The notes: generated by a model from the letters alone, not told the origin. DNA of 64,000 nt from Calliopum simillimum (GCA_951812925.1 OX638368.1:5828001-5892000); one strand, 5' to 3'; positions 11,561 to 23,757 are shown, counted from the first letter of the stretch. Numbers and translations are program-made.

Positions 11561-13199
11561 TAAAAGACTATTTCTTTATGCTTCTCTTTAATATTTAAAA
11601 TATTTAATATTAAAAACTCGGAAAGTATCGAAGAAACCAAAAAAGGAAACCTTTGCCGCGGACTTGGCAAGACGGCGAGAATCCCAGAATCCTTTAGTGC
11701 CCTTGTGCCGCGTCTGGATTGAAATGGATGAATGAAAACAAATTTCTCGGATATATTTGGATTCAGAATCGGATTGTATTCCAAGGAATATGAATTGTTG
11801 CAAAAGATTGGAATGGGTCCAATATTTCTGGATCCATTATAATTTTGGAAACATTGTTGAACTTATCCATTTACACATATTCATCAAGATGGATTATAAG
11901 ATTAAGATTATCTCTAAAAAGTGCCACAAGCGCAGACCATGGACCATGTGCTATGGAAAAACGCACTGAATGAGGAGGATCCAATCGCACCCCGCGGGGA
12001 ATTAAAGTCCAACTACAATTTGAGGAGCCCTTTTCAATCCAAGTATGCAATTGAAAAAAAGCGCAATCAATGTCTATCCATTCTAATTCTACTGCATTTA
12101 AGTTTACTATATGTAAACCTTCCGAATATCTAGACGCGGCACAAGGGACTCTAGGTTCCCAGTTAAGACATGTTTCAAACTTACTGCTGAGGGTTTGAAG
12201 TAGATTCGTAAGGACTAACTTGGATTTAATTATTTAATTATATAGTTTGTAAGGGACTTAAGATAGTAGAATCTTTTGGCGGGAAAAAAAAGAATACGAA
12301 AATTGGATGAAAAATTACTAAATAATGCTTAATTCGGAACATAATTTTTTTAAAGAGAAGGTATCAGTATTTCTCCTTTTAATCCCCCTTGGAAACAGCT
12401 CTTCGACATACCATGAGGCATGTATCAAATCTTGATTTCAGAACCATGACGTGACGAAATTTATTTTCATTGAAAATAAACTAGCAGTTTCAGCAAATGC
12501 GGGACACAATTACGCAATTCCGAGACTTTTCGGTATGAAAAAATCCTGCGGGACGAAAGCAGCAAATGAGGGATTGTTCCGTAGAATCCGGGACGGTTGG
12601 CCGCCTTACATTAAGGCGATTCCTGAAAACGAGTAAAAGCTTCCAAAACCTCGTAAATCTGTCTGTTTCGTATTGATTTTCACAACTTTACGAGATTTTC
12701 GAGGCTTTTACACGTTTTCAAATATCCTCATATCCTCAATTAGTTTTTTTACGATTCATTGTTCATTTTTCTATATTGATTTACAACTAATAATTGGTCT
12801 TTATTGGACAATTGGACTCAAGAGACTGCAAGACTGCACTATTACTCATGGTTGGGATTTTGCCTATAAAAAGTAATGAAAATTTCAGTCAAACGGCATA
12901 ATCGTTTTACTCTTATTGGTGTATTGGTGGTTACTTAATATGGTAGAGGCACCAATGGCAAAAAGGGATGGATTAAAAGTATTTAGCATTGTGCTGTTTG
13001 AAATTGTAAAAATTTTTATAAATATACTAAATAAAAAGAAGCAATATTTTTAGTAAGAAGCAGTTCAACACATAATTTTATTTATTAATTAATATTATAG
13101 AATTTATTTCAAATAGAGACTATTCTCTTTTAAATTAAAATATTCCACTGCTTAGCAGTTACAACAATTTAGTAAAATTCATGAAAATTAAAATGGTTT
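11561..13199. other. Intergenic, small inverted repeats, no gene
   Basis: No gene recognised. GTGCCCTTGTGCCGCGTCT near 11699 and AGACGCGGCACAAGGGACTC near 12131 are inverted, suggesting an element of roughly 0.45 kb. A shorter hairpin, with CCTCGTAAA and TTTACGAGA...CGAGG arms, lies near 12618-12725 and resembles the element at 24734-24866. Confidence 0.4.
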
Positions 13200-13497
13200 A
13201 TGTTGACTATATGAAAATTATACTAATTTAATGAACTTTTAGTCATTGTTTTGCAAGAATTGAGAAGAGAAAAAACTACTAAACATGGCTTGGTGATTTA
13301 AGATAAATTAAATAACAATTGAAATGGTCTGATCATGGTTACGTGGCGGTAACCGAAACATATGTCACCAAGCCATGTTTAGTAGTTTTTTTCTCTTCTC
13401 CTAATTGTCATAATATTCTAAGTTGGGAAATGCATGGAATTTTCAATTCTTGCAAAACAATGACTAAAAGTTCATTAAATTAGTATAATTCATGAAA
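13200..13497. repeat. Palindromic element with arm-specific insert
   Basis: Long inverted repeat: the left arm runs through ATACTAATTTAATGAAC, TTTTGCAAGAATTGAGAAG and CTACTAAACATGGCTTGGTG; the right arm is its reverse complement. The right arm alone carries about 45 extra bases (CTAATTGTCATAATATTC to GGAATTTTC) between the CTCTTCTC and AATTCTTGC blocks. The loop is about 60 nt. No coding potential; probably a hairpin MITE. Confidence 0.6.
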
Positions 13498-13632
13498 TCT
13501 AAACAAAACCTTTTACTTTTTGGCTCGCTAATACCACAATTTGACATTTATCCATCAGCATTTTGACATCTAAAAAAATTAAGCACGAAATTAAATCATT
13601 ACAAATATTACTATGAAAGTGTAAGGACACGG

Positions 13633-14332
13633 TTAGACCCATTTTGTTAAGTTCGTATTAAGGACGATTTTATCGCAAATAATCATAAGCTTTCGGCAAC
13701 GGCTGGCAATGTTGACAAAAAACTTACGGCGTGATTGGGCAACGAGAATATTATAAAAATTCAAATTTTCCTGGGCAATAAGAAAGATATGTCTACAAAA
13801 ATTAAATTTATTACCAAAGCTCTTTCATTTTCCTCCTTTTTTACTTCTTCCTCTAATTCCAAAAATAATGCAGTTGTTGGTCTTGGTAAATTCAACAAAA
13901 TTTTCGGTACTGATGGCGAAGTCGAAAAGTTCTGTAAAGACTTCAGATCCTGCACCTCTCGACGTAGAGTTTTTTGCTCTTGCCGCAAATACTTGAGCTC
14001 TTTAAGAGCCTCTTTCAAAATAGCGTTATTTTCTTGCAACAAGTTATACGAGTTCGACTCGCAACGTTTAGTAGGTGATTTGGATCTATCATTTCTTGAT
14101 TTATTATTCGTTTGGGCTTTCTCACATGTTTGTATTCCGGATGTGCCAGGTGTTTCAGTTTCTGTTGTTTTCGTAGTATCGTAATAAAATTGTTTGCAGT
14201 TTTTATTTGCGTCATCGCAAATCTCTGACATATCAAGATATTCTGGAATTAGTAAAAAAAAATTTTTTATGCTTAAATATCAATGTCTTATATATTACCA
14301 ATTTGGGTTTCGTTTTCGCTTGTAAAAGACAT
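13633..14332 (-). CDS. Unrecognised small coiled-coil protein
   Basis: Three exons join with matching phase: 14332-14299 (from ATG, 34 nt), 14242-13815 and 13770-13633, giving 199 residues. Donors are GTAATA; both acceptors follow pyrimidine-rich tracts. The protein has a Ser/Thr/Lys-rich N-terminal half with an SPTKR motif (possible nuclear or CDK site), then a coiled coil around residues 75-115 (LLQENNAILKEALKELKYLR). A Pro-containing linker and an acidic/Lys helix follow. This layout is reminiscent of dipteran DUF4806-type proteins, but I would not assign it. A strong GTAAGT donor inside the last exon (near 13727) means the true 3' part could be spliced differently. It is divergent from the aprataxin gene about 1 kb away. 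No function inferred. Confidence 0.5.
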
Positions 14333-15364
14333 AATCTAAAAGATAATGCAAAAACAAAATTAAGCCAGGAAATACTAAAAGCATTTGAAAGTGCTCTCAA
14401 AGAGTAACTTGCGACTACACGTAAATTAAAAATTTAACATTTAGAGGACCTACAGGATTAAAAAATATGCGCACGAATGTAATGTTGCAGCGCAGGAATA
14501 TAAATTAAACAATACTTACATTTTCCAGGATAATTGATTAATTAATTTCTCAGCTTCAATTTGAAATTTATTTGTGTTTTTTTTTATTTCACAGATTTTT
14601 TTTTTAAATTTTTTTTCGTTTACATGTACATAATGTGTGCATGTGTTAGTGAAATCACAGTTCGTAAGCGATTCGCTTTGGGTACGCAATTAACGAACCG
14701 TAAATTTTTCTTGGAGGGTTGTTTCTTTTCGTCTATGAAAATTATTTTCCTTATTGTTTTTTTGACACGAGTTCGATTTCTGTGGCTTTTCCTTATGACA
14801 ATGTTTTCACATAAAATTACCCAAAATAAGAAGTAAAAACAAATAAAATTTTACGATGTCTCACATCGTTTTCGAGATATCAACGCTTAAAATAGACAAG
14901 AATAATAAAGAAATTTTAAGAAAATTTTGATTTGATAATGTTTTCACATAAAGCAAACCAAAATAAGTCGAAGAAATTAAATAAAATATTTTGATATCGT
15001 GCTTCGTTTTCGAGATATCAAGTCTAAGTTTTTTGAGAGCAAGTCCATTTTGTTCGTTTTTAAAGGTGTAAAGGGAAAGCTCAGCGAGATATCAAAAAAT
15101 TTTATTTAATATTTTCGACTTATTTTGGAACGATCAAATGGAGGGGCCATGGAAATCGAAGTATCCTCGTTTTTCTTACGATTCTGACATTTGTGATACG
15201 AATCTTGCTATTTTGGTCTTTGTTATTTGATTATGCTTCTACCGTATTATTGCGTCATGCGTGACCTTGTTTTTGACACTACTCATCAGCTGTTTTGAGA
15301 GGTTTATTTGTTTATACATGTTAATTTTCCATAAATACGATAATAAATAAATCTTACACATAAG
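14333..15364. other. Intergenic between divergent genes, with direct and inverted repeats
   Basis: An approximately 130-bp direct repeat carries AATGTTTTCACATAAA and CGTTTTCGAGATATCAA twice (near 14800-14885 and 14936-15020). A partial inverted copy, GAGATATCAAAAAATTTTA, lies near 15089. No gene seen. The right end should contain the aprataxin promoter. Confidence 0.4.
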
Positions 15365-16028
15365 ATGATGCCAAATAGCTGGGCTACGGGATTAATTAAA
15401 GCAATTGGTGACAACAAAAATCATATAATAGCCTCTAACATTGGAGTGGTCATCAAAGACAAGAATCCAAAATCACAGCATCATTATTTAGTTTTGCCAA
15501 GAGAAGACATTCCAACAATTTATCAGGTTAAATTAATAGATTTAAATGATTTAACTGCAAATTAGGAAATGTCATTTTTGATATTAGCTTAAAGAGTCGC
15601 ATCTACACATATTGGAAGAATTACATTTACTTGGATTAAATATAATTGAAGTTCTTGGCCTGCAAGTAAAAAATTTCAAATTGGGTTTTCATGCGGTGCC
15701 CAGCATGCAAAGATTGCACTTGCATGTTATTTCAAATGATTTTGTTTCCGAGTGTCTAAAGACAAAGAAACATTGGAACAGTTTTAATACGTAATTATTT
15801 ATACCTTATGATGGTAAGTACTTCGTTTCAATTTTTAATGACTATTTCACATTCATTCTTTTAGTTGCATTAAGAGAGCTCAGAGAAAATGGATACATAA
15901 AAAGACTAGAGCAAACGGAAATCAGCAACTTACTACACTTAGAACTTAGATGTAATCAATGTAAATTTGTTGCCAAAAATATGCCAAAGTTAAAAGATCA
16001 TTTGTTGATGCATTGGCCAAAAAGTTGA
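15365..16028 (+). CDS. APTX: Aprataxin (HIT-domain DNA-adenylate hydrolase), interrupted by in-frame TAA
   Basis: Aprataxin removes AMP from abortive 5'-adenylated DNA ends in single-strand break repair. Three exons, 15365-15526, 15588-15813 and 15865-16028, join in phase to 183 codons. The HIT domain is clear: the N-terminal [10 protein letters not shown] start, [20 protein letters not shown], and the histidine-triad segment [16 protein letters not shown]. The third exon encodes the C-terminal zinc finger (CNQC, then HLLMH). The short form without an FHA domain matches the fly type. Oddity: after HWNSFNT, where the family has Glu-Leu-Phe, the codon is TAA (15792-15794), and LFIPYD then continues in frame to the donor. 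The stop falls after the catalytic histidines but before the zinc finger. It could be a sequencing error, a recent null allele or readthrough. A polyadenylation signal, AATAAA, is at 16089. Identity is secure; function is not. Confidence 0.85.
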
Positions 16029-16526
16029 ACATTTTTCTATTCTGTAATTAATCCAGAATGTAATAGTCTAATAGTTTAAACCTCATTAAATAAACCTCAT
16101 ATTTTAACTTTCCCAAAACGAAGCGTTCAGTAATTTATTTGTTGATGTTTAGTTTTCAACTATTGCATATATGTATATAGGTACAACATATTTTTTATTT
16201 AAATACAATTCATTTACAATTTATTTTATTTAAAATTAATTATACTTTTTGTTTAATACATAGTAAATTTATAGCATTGCATAAACGACTTTTAAAGTTT
16301 GTCTCTTAATGGGTAATCGAAACTCAAAACAACAAAGATTAAAACTACACAACTACACGTTTTGAGGATGATGAACCATCATAACATTTGGAAAGAGATG
16401 AAAGTGGAATTAAAATTGGATTACGTGTTGTTTGTAGATTTTTGTTTTTTTTTTTATATTTTACAATTATAATTATGCTGAATTTTGCTCTTGTTACAAA
16501 TCACTAACGGAAACAAATGTACAAAT
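16029..16526. other. Convergent 3' flanks of aprataxin and Vha13
   Basis: AT-rich 3' UTR sequence of two convergent genes. AATAAA occurs at 16089-16094 on the plus strand, and TTTATT (AATAAA on the minus strand) near 16221. Nothing else recognised. Confidence 0.5.
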
Positions 16527-17925
16527 TTACTTCTTAACATAGTTTTTATGCAATTCAGGCGTGATGTTATAAACGATTTGCAAAACTTCCTCAATTACTG
16601 GTTCCTTGCGTGAAACAATAGCACGTTCCATGTCTTCCAGTTTTACACGAGTATCAGCATCGATTTTAGCAGCAACACCTTCGCGGGATCCCATGTGCTA
16701 TAAATGAAAATACAAATTAAGTTTATTTTTATTTGTGATAAGGGAAAGCGTTAAGGTTGCAAAATAAAACAAAAACAATATGACAAGATCAATAAAATTA
16801 TTTATTTAACATTTCCATTTGGTCGTTTAGCTATTAAAATAGTTGTAGTAAGTTTCAGAGGGTTTCACAATCGTCTTATAAATTCCCTTTGTTTTTGTAT
16901 GGCAGCTGTTAAAATTGTACCACTTACTGAATTTGAACATTTTGTCATTCATGTATAACTAACCCATTTTCAATTTTCCTAAATAGGAAGGTATTTTACG
17001 AGTGTTATTTACTTCAACTTTTTATCTCTGTTTTAAAAAGTAAATTGGTTAAATTGATCATTTTAAAGTTATAGTTTCATATTAGCTTTAGAGCCAATAA
17101 TTAAGGTCGAAAGTACGACAATGCTGGAGCAGTTTATCGAGCGGGGGACATGAATTAAAACTGAAGTATTTTTTTTTTCTTTTGGTTAATCCATTTCTGG
17201 TATTTGCAAAAATACCTGGATATTACTATGAAATTATGCTTCCATATCTTATTAAAGTCCCAACTAACGCATTTAGGAGGTCATAGACTTCAGCAGTGCA
17301 GACCAAAAGGTTGTTAAAAACTAAAACATAAGAATCGAAAGGGCTAAATGTTACTTTAATTCGCTAAAGTAAAATTGTACCATCGAAAGTTGTGAGAGAA
17401 AATAAGTGCATTCCCTGAAGACGAGTCATGTACCCACTAAAAGCTAAAAATTAACGAAATTTGGGCTACTTGACACATTAATCAAGGTCTTTCTTTCCGA
17501 TTGTAAAAATTCTTGTTCTTTAAGTGACGCCACAATTTCATTTGCATTACGACTTTTATCTAAACTTTTCAGCATGATAAATATTTTTTGATTGACGTCC
17601 TTCCACCCACAACTTACCTTAGCCTCGAATTCTTTGAACTGGCGCTCCCTTTCTTGGCGATATTTCTCAATTTCCTCAGTTGCTTCATCCTTGGCTTGCT
17701 TCAATCTTCTTGCCTTGCCTTAAATTAATAATTAACTTAATGAGTTTTCAAAACGTTAAGATTGAAATAAAAAAAAACATCAAAACACGATTTTTATTAT
17801 CATGTGATCAAATTTTGCCATTTGGCTTTTTTTTTGCACCTACGTTTTCTTGCTTCCGCAACCTTTTCGGCAGCCTTCTTTTCAGCCGCTAGCAATTGCT
17901 GAATACCTTGAGTTTGGCTGGTCAT
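16527..17925 (-). CDS. Vha13: V-type proton ATPase subunit G (Vha13)
   Basis: Subunit G is part of the peripheral stalk of the V1 sector, which couples ATP hydrolysis to proton pumping into endosomes, lysosomes and secretory vesicles. Exons 17925-17844, 17718-17618 and 16697-16527 give 117 residues, the normal length. The N-terminus [20 protein letters not shown] is the conserved start of the family, followed by [20 protein letters not shown] (long stalk helix), the [15 protein letters not shown] hinge and the C-terminal helix ending HKNYVKK. Phases are 1 and 0, and all donors and acceptors are canonical. The intron between exons 2 and 3 is about 920 bp and holds nothing else I recognise. The gene is divergent from the UBAP1-like gene. 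No oddity. Confidence 0.95.
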
Positions 17926-18285
17926 TTTTTACAAAAAAATATATTCAATAGAAATTTGTAAATTCACTTAAAATTTCTTTTAATCGCACTACTGATTAAG
18001 CAACATCTGGCAACATCATCAACGAGTCAGCATATGTCAAAAGTTTTGAATCATCTGGATTTTTTCTTTAGCAGTGAATTTTTGTTTTTATAAAATTTTT
18101 CAGTATTTTGCTAAAAGGAAAAGTTTTGTCATTTGAAAAAGTAGATGTAACCAAAAACTAATGCAGATGTTAAAGTAAGTAAATATATTACAAAGTAAAA
18201 TGATCTGGAAGTTCCGCAGCAACAAATCTATCGATTATTTACATAGAAATTTTTTATTCCTTTTTACATATCCAAGGTGACAACT
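17926..18285. promoter_or_regulatory. Shared divergent promoter region, with a split uORF
   Basis: Start codons of Vha13 (17925, minus) and the UBAP1-like gene (18286, plus) are 360 bp apart, so their promoters must overlap or abut. On the plus strand a GTAAGT donor follows 18174 and a CCAAG acceptor ends at 18276, indicating a 5' UTR intron. After splicing, ATGCAGATGTTAAA joins GTGACAACT, giving a short upstream ORF (Met-Gln-Met-Leu-Lys-stop) that ends just before the main ATG. CTATCGATTA at 18228 resembles a DRE site. Promoter identity is inferred from layout. Confidence 0.45.
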
Positions 18286-20952
18286 ATGTCCAATTTTAAC
18301 TATATGGATAATGTGCCAGTAAAAATTGCTGAAAGCTACAAACCACTACCGAAAGTATTTCAAATACCGCAGGCGATTGCTCACAAGCTACAACTATCTC
18401 CACAACACTACTATGAATCTCCTCACTATGCTTACGACTTCCAGCTGGAGAAGAAGGTGCTGTCAAAAATACCAGAATGGAGACGGATGCGACAAAATGA
18501 GCGTGACGATCGCCGCGAAAGGAAACAAAAACGAGAAGAGCAACAAATGCGTGCACTTGAGCAGGAACATAAACAAATGCTTGGCGCAGTTAGTTATCCT
18601 GATGCAGAGGATCTTTCGGATTCCTCCGAAAGCAGTACCGATAGAAATGAAGATAATAAGGTTAGCTCAGAAAAAACACAGCTGACACGTGTTCCAGTTG
18701 CACCAGCACTTGTAGCTGCTAATGGGCCACGTTTAGCGATGACTGAAGTTGGAAGTTTTCATAATATATTACAACCGACAATATTGCCACACTCTAGTAA
18801 TGCTGTGAACAATGGCAATAAGGTGCACACATCCACGCATCACAGCAGAACTAAGTCGTCCAGTTCTTTTAATTATAAAGATTTTGAGGAAGATACGTCA
18901 TCGCCATTTGATAACATTGAATTGAAAACTATAAATGATTTAGATATCTTAGCGCAGGTGCTTCAAAACACACAAATAAAGCCAGCGCAAGTAGATAGTG
19001 AGGAGCAGCAAGAATTGGAAATTACTGAATTGGAATCAATTAAAAATCAAGAAAACAATTTTGAAGTGGACCCCGAAGAAAATTCTATACAGGAAAATAA
19101 TGAACAAATGGAAAATGTCCGAAGCTTGGAAAATGCCAAAGCAACATTGGATCAGATTGATTTTAATATTACAACACACATTCCAACAAATAATTTAGAT
19201 ACCAACGAACAAAATTACACTGCATCGACAGTAGTGCTTGGAAATAATTTTGTTTATGCTCATCAAACTGGGCAACATTTTATGCCACAATCAAATCAAC
19301 AACAGCAACAAGCTTCCTATAATATGCTTTATAATCAACCACATACGCAACCATATAATATGTCTTATAATCAACATCACCTTTCTTTTGGTAACAATCA
19401 AAACTATTTATATAACACTCCAGCATGTAATGGTATCGGTGGTGCTGCCGTTTACTACAACAACCCTTCAAATCATGTCCAAGCAGCCGCTAGCCATTAC
19501 ATTGGTCATAATGCAAATACGTATCTAACGCAGCCATCAAACAGTGTTGCAGCTGCGACAGGGGACTACCATGGTAGTCCTCAAATAATGTCTATTAATG
19601 CTGTGCTAGAAAATGATTTAAAAAGCAAGTCCAGAAGTGTACCAGATATACTTAAGGAACTAAAAGATGAATTACGTAATTCTGAAGCAAGACGTTCACG
19701 AAATTATAGCTTCAACCAACAAGATGATGATGCGAAAGGCATAGAAACAGGTTATACATTATTAAATCTATATGTATAAAAATGAAATGGTGTCCGTATG
19801 TTGCTTATGGAAACGGAAACTACACGGTCGATTTACACAAATTTTTTTTAAAATTGTTTCTTTAAGTCTGTAGAAGGTCCTTAAGGGGGTAAGATGCTGC
19901 TGAGGGGGACGGGGGTTGCACCCCCCATACAAAAAAAAAATACAAAAAATGCTATATCTCTGCACTTATACAAGCTATGATTATGAAAGTTGGTGAACTT
20001 ATGCATAATGTATCTACCATTCACAATGCAAAACTTGGGGGATATTAGGTGTGGGGAAATTGCATTCTCTTTATAAAAAATATACAAAATGCTATTTCTT
20101 CACATATGTCAATATCGTTATAAAACTTGGTACATACATGGTTGTATATTCTATCTACAATTCACCTTGAACAATTTGCAGGGGGGGAGAGAAGAAGAGT
20201 TGCAACTTTCATACAAAAAATATATAAAATGATATATCTCTGTCCATATGGGAGCTATGATTATAAAAGTTGATAAAATCCTTGGTAATTGGAAGAGAGG
20301 GACGATGGAGATGGACTTCATACGTAAAGGGCATCGGAAACGGGCGAACGAAGTCGCAACCAGGCCAGCTAGTAAATAAATAAATAGTTGCTTAGGTTTT
20401 TCATTTAAGCTTAACAATTTTTCTTCTTTACTTTGTGGACAACCAAACGGATCTTAAAATTTTCTTTTGTACTTTTTCAAATATGCAAATTTGTTTGCAT
20501 CTCTCACTAATTTCGAAGAGATATTTCAAAAATTGCATGATATAAATATATTTTCTTTTAATGCAGCTGCTGAAACCGAGATTAAACAACAAACGCCCAT
20601 AAATACAACTAATCAACAAACACAGAATTCTCCTTGCTATGCTAAACTCGAAATATCTACACAAAAATTGGCAAAAAATATCAGTTCCATGGGTTTTCCA
20701 TTAGAGCGTGTCGCAAAAATTGCGCAAATTGTTGGTGCGGACGATAAAAAGGTTAATAAACTTTGTTCAAACAAAAAAAAATGGATACAGCTCCAGCATA
20801 TTAAATTTTTGTTTTCTTTATTCTTACAGATAATTGAACATTTAATACCATTAAGCGAGCTAATTGATCTTGGTTTTGATGAATCAAAAATATCTGAAGC
20901 GCTTGTTAGGTTTGATAATAATAAAGAAAAAGCATTGGAGTATTTATTGTAA
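18286..20952 (+). CDS. UBAP1: UBAP1-type ESCRT-I subunit
   Basis: UBAP1 is the ubiquitin-binding ESCRT-I subunit that sorts ubiquitinated receptors at endosomes. Exons 18286-19750, 20567-20751 and 20830-20952 give 590 residues in phase. The N-terminal UMA-like motif (FNYMDNVPVKIAESYKPLPK) should contact the ESCRT-I core. It is followed by an Arg/Glu-rich helix, a long polar region, the conserved SPFDNIELKTINDLD block near residue 207, and a Gln/Asn/Tyr-rich segment. Two C-terminal UBA-type helices bundles follow (ISSMGFPLERVAKIAQIVGA and LIDLGFDESKISEALVRFDN). The ORF extends upstream to a GTG at 18277, but the ATG at 18286 is the first ATG after the acceptor. Intron one (19751-20566) contains a repeat. 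The sequence after the exon-one donor reads on to a stop, so an unspliced transcript would lack the UBA domains. Confidence 0.85.
19880..20375. repeat. Dispersed-type repeat in UBAP1 intron
   Basis: Three related blocks carry CCATACAAAAAA, then AAAATG(C/A)TATATCTCTG or a variant, then CTATGATTATGAAAGTTG-type sequence (near 19920, 20070 and 20210). The last is followed by AAACGGGCGAACGAAGTCGC and CCAGCTAGTAAATA. It looks like a degenerate non-coding transposon with internal repetition. No terminal structure defined. Confidence 0.4.
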
Positions 20953-22441
20953 AAAAAAAATAATTAAAAAATCCTTTCTAAGCATATTATGTTATGTATG
21001 TAATGTTTCATTGATTTTATTTTTCTCATTTATGTTATCTAATTTTGAGTTAATTAAGAGAAGAAACACTTTTTTTATTGTACTAGGCGTGAAACTGGTG
21101 TTAATATATATATACATATAAAAAACAAAGCTTTGTATTTTGTATACAACTACGTGTAACAAAATAGTAAAACTATATAAAATTAAAGTTAATTGAATTT
21201 ATGTGTCAATATAATCAATATATTTTTCTTAGGGCCTTATCATGAGTTTGTCTATAAATTCCATCGAGATTATATTCCTTTCCCTAGATGCAGCATTTGC
21301 AATTGTGAATATTTTGAGCATGGAAATTCTATTTCCAGCAGGTATACTTTTTGCTACCAATTTTCGTCAAAAAACTTCTATGTAGCCCTGGTATTTTCCA
21401 TTTGATTTTGACAGGTAAGGTTAAAAAAAAATAAATAAAATATAAACATCTAAATTTCATTAAGACCAATCAAAACAAAGTTAAATTACAAATTTGGTGA
21501 TTGTAAACGTGGTCCACGGCCAAATAAATATCTTTCAAACTTTGTGAGAAGCTGGCGGGCTAACGTTAATAGAATAAAACCAAATGACGTTTGTTTCTTG
21601 TTTCTCTTAAACTGCTTATGCTCCTTACTGAGATTGCGCACATTAACAATGCTATTCATTGATAAATTTGAGTCAAGCTTACTTTAGTGACGCCTCATGT
21701 TTTTTAATCGAAATATATTTTATGAATATTTTAATTCTAATAAAGAATATGTCAACAAAAAGTGTCGATCGGATCTAATTTCGGTGTTATTGCCATCGGA
21801 AAATCCGGATACAACTTTTAGAAAAACCGATATAAGTTGGAAACCTTTAGAAGGACTTGAAAAATGTTGATGTCATATGAAAGGTATTTTAAGAAGCTAT
21901 AACACTTCCAAATTATTGCCGATATTCTTACTTTCCAGTGAATTCTGCCCTTCCAGAAATTTGTTTTTGTGATTGCATGACAGGGAGCCTGAGAAAAAAT
22001 GTTCGACTGTTTATTCATTATAAGGCATAGCGACGCTGATTTCAATAAGAACAACAAATTTGAGCAATATCCACCTTGGTCCATTAAATGACATTTTTGA
22101 TAAATAAAACTTCGCTTGGTTTCAACTATTGGACAGCAAGTAGATCATGCCAATCATTTTATAGATTCAACGAACACAAATTAAATATGCACACTTATCA
22201 TTACAGTCGTATTTCGACTAAAAAGACTGTCGTACTTCAGTGTCGTTTCTTTTTCAGACAATGATGATAAGGGTGAATATATCAAAAACACAGTTTGTTG
22301 CCATTTAAATAATGCCCAAACCAAACCAAAAAATTTCTTACAAAATTTCAAAATTAATTTTATTGCATATATGCAAATATATATATTTTATGTAAAATAA
22401 ATGTTCACTCATAAGCGTAGCTGCAATCTGCATACGTTTCT
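20953..22441. other. Convergent intergenic region, one unexplained small ORF
   Basis: Mostly AT-rich 3' flank of two convergent genes. An ORF of about 45 codons starts at ATG 21242 immediately after a CTTAG acceptor-like site and reads as a hydrophobic segment (INSIEIIFLSLDAAFAIVNI) with a short basic tail. It could be an orphan exon or chance. No other signal supports it. Confidence 0.25.
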
Positions 22442-23757
22442 CTAATTCATTGATCCCATAATTAAATTAACCGCATTCTCAATATTTCCATTTGTTATAT
22501 TTAAAAATGTTAAATTCTCTTCGTAGTTGGTGAATCCCATTTGTGCCATAGTGCGTAATTGCTCTGCATACTGACTCAAGCGATAGCGGGCTGGTATGTC
22601 ACCACTGCCATCATCTGATGTATTTTGTGCACTCTCCGATAATTCTGTTGTGTCCATTGCTTGTGATGAATCTACAGTATTTGGGACAGTTGGAGTTGGT
22701 TGATTAAGTGAACGTAAAGCTCGTTGCAATTCATTACGGAAAAGGGCCGACGATATACGTTCACCGCTAGCACTGTTGAGAAGCGGTGCAGCACCAGAGC
22801 TGCCGGTACTTGCGTCCGAATTGCGTTGAGCAATGTTGGAAAGTGAGTTCACCGAACCCAACTCAATTTGTTGTAAAGCAGCCTGTAGCTGCTGTCGACT
22901 GATCATACGTATGCGAGCGTTTTCTGATGCAGATGCAGTAGAATCAATACCCGCAGCATTGCCTCTAGTTCCTGTGCTGCTACTGGCACCTAATGAGTTT
23001 TCTTCTTCAGATGAATTCGTAGAATCGGTCGCAGGTTCAGAAACTACAATGAGAAAGAAATTAAATTGGTACACAATCGATGGATGTATATTATGGCAGC
23101 TCTTTCTATTGGTGGCTTACAATTTGAGCTTGCCGTGTTGCGTGTCAATTCTTTTTTAATAGTGTCCACTATAAACGGTGCTGCTTCACATATAATAGGA
23201 TAATGCTCTGAAATTTGTTTTATCACTTCCGGTTGGTGTAATGTATTGAATAGTACCGAATCTCTTATTAACGCTTGTGCGCCAAGGTTGCGCCTAAATT
23301 CTGGATACTCCGCAAGAATTTTTTGTAGAATATTTACGCGAGAGTTTACATTAATTTGTATGTGAGCCGTAACATTGAATAATTCTTGCACTTGTGCTGT
23401 TGCAGCCTCAGCCTCTGTCGCTCGTTCGGTTGGTATGTATTTCTTTGTTTTACGGAAGCAATGCACTGTAGCATTGGGGTGTATGACCCCCGCCAACTTT
23501 TGATCATCGTCCAGAGCGCTGCCATTGTAGATAAGTTCTAGATCGCAGTAAACAAAGAATTTCGCATTTAGCATTTAGCAAAAGTTATATTTAGGTTTTG
23601 AGCAAAATAAATACATACCAATACAATTCGCTTCGTATTCAATTTTTCCAGCAATTTCTTCTTTCAAATAGAGAACATTTTTTTGAAAATCGATGGTCAA
23701 TGGCATAAATTCGTTTGGTTTATTTTCAATATGTATCCCAGCAAAAAGTTTATCCAT
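22442..23757 (-). CDS. UBL7: UBL7-like ubiquitin-like/UBA protein
   Basis: Exons 23757-23619, 23537-23121 and 23043-22442 join in phase to 385 residues. The N-terminal ~85 residues form a ubiquitin-like fold: LKEEIAGKIEY, then LIYNGSALDDDQKL and ATVHCFRK, aligning with the UBL of UBL7. A helical middle part (VQELFNVTAHIQINVNSRVN) is followed by a Ser/Thr-rich low-complexity linker. The FRNELQRALRSL helix and a C-terminal UBA domain (LRTMAQMGFTNYEENLTFLN) come last, ending MGSMN. UBL-linker-UBA architecture is that of ubiquitin shuttle proteins. It is convergent with the UBAP1-like gene, another ubiquitin reader, but neighbourhood alone does not link their functions. Confidence 0.85.

Noticed and set aside
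13735..14184. Plus-strand ORF of 149 codons
   Set aside because: Antisense shadow of the minus-strand coiled-coil gene, which has phased splice sites.
15783..15815. Alternative splicing of aprataxin at GTAATT (15791) to avoid the TAA
   Set aside because: It would remove the stop but put the third exon, including the zinc finger, out of frame.
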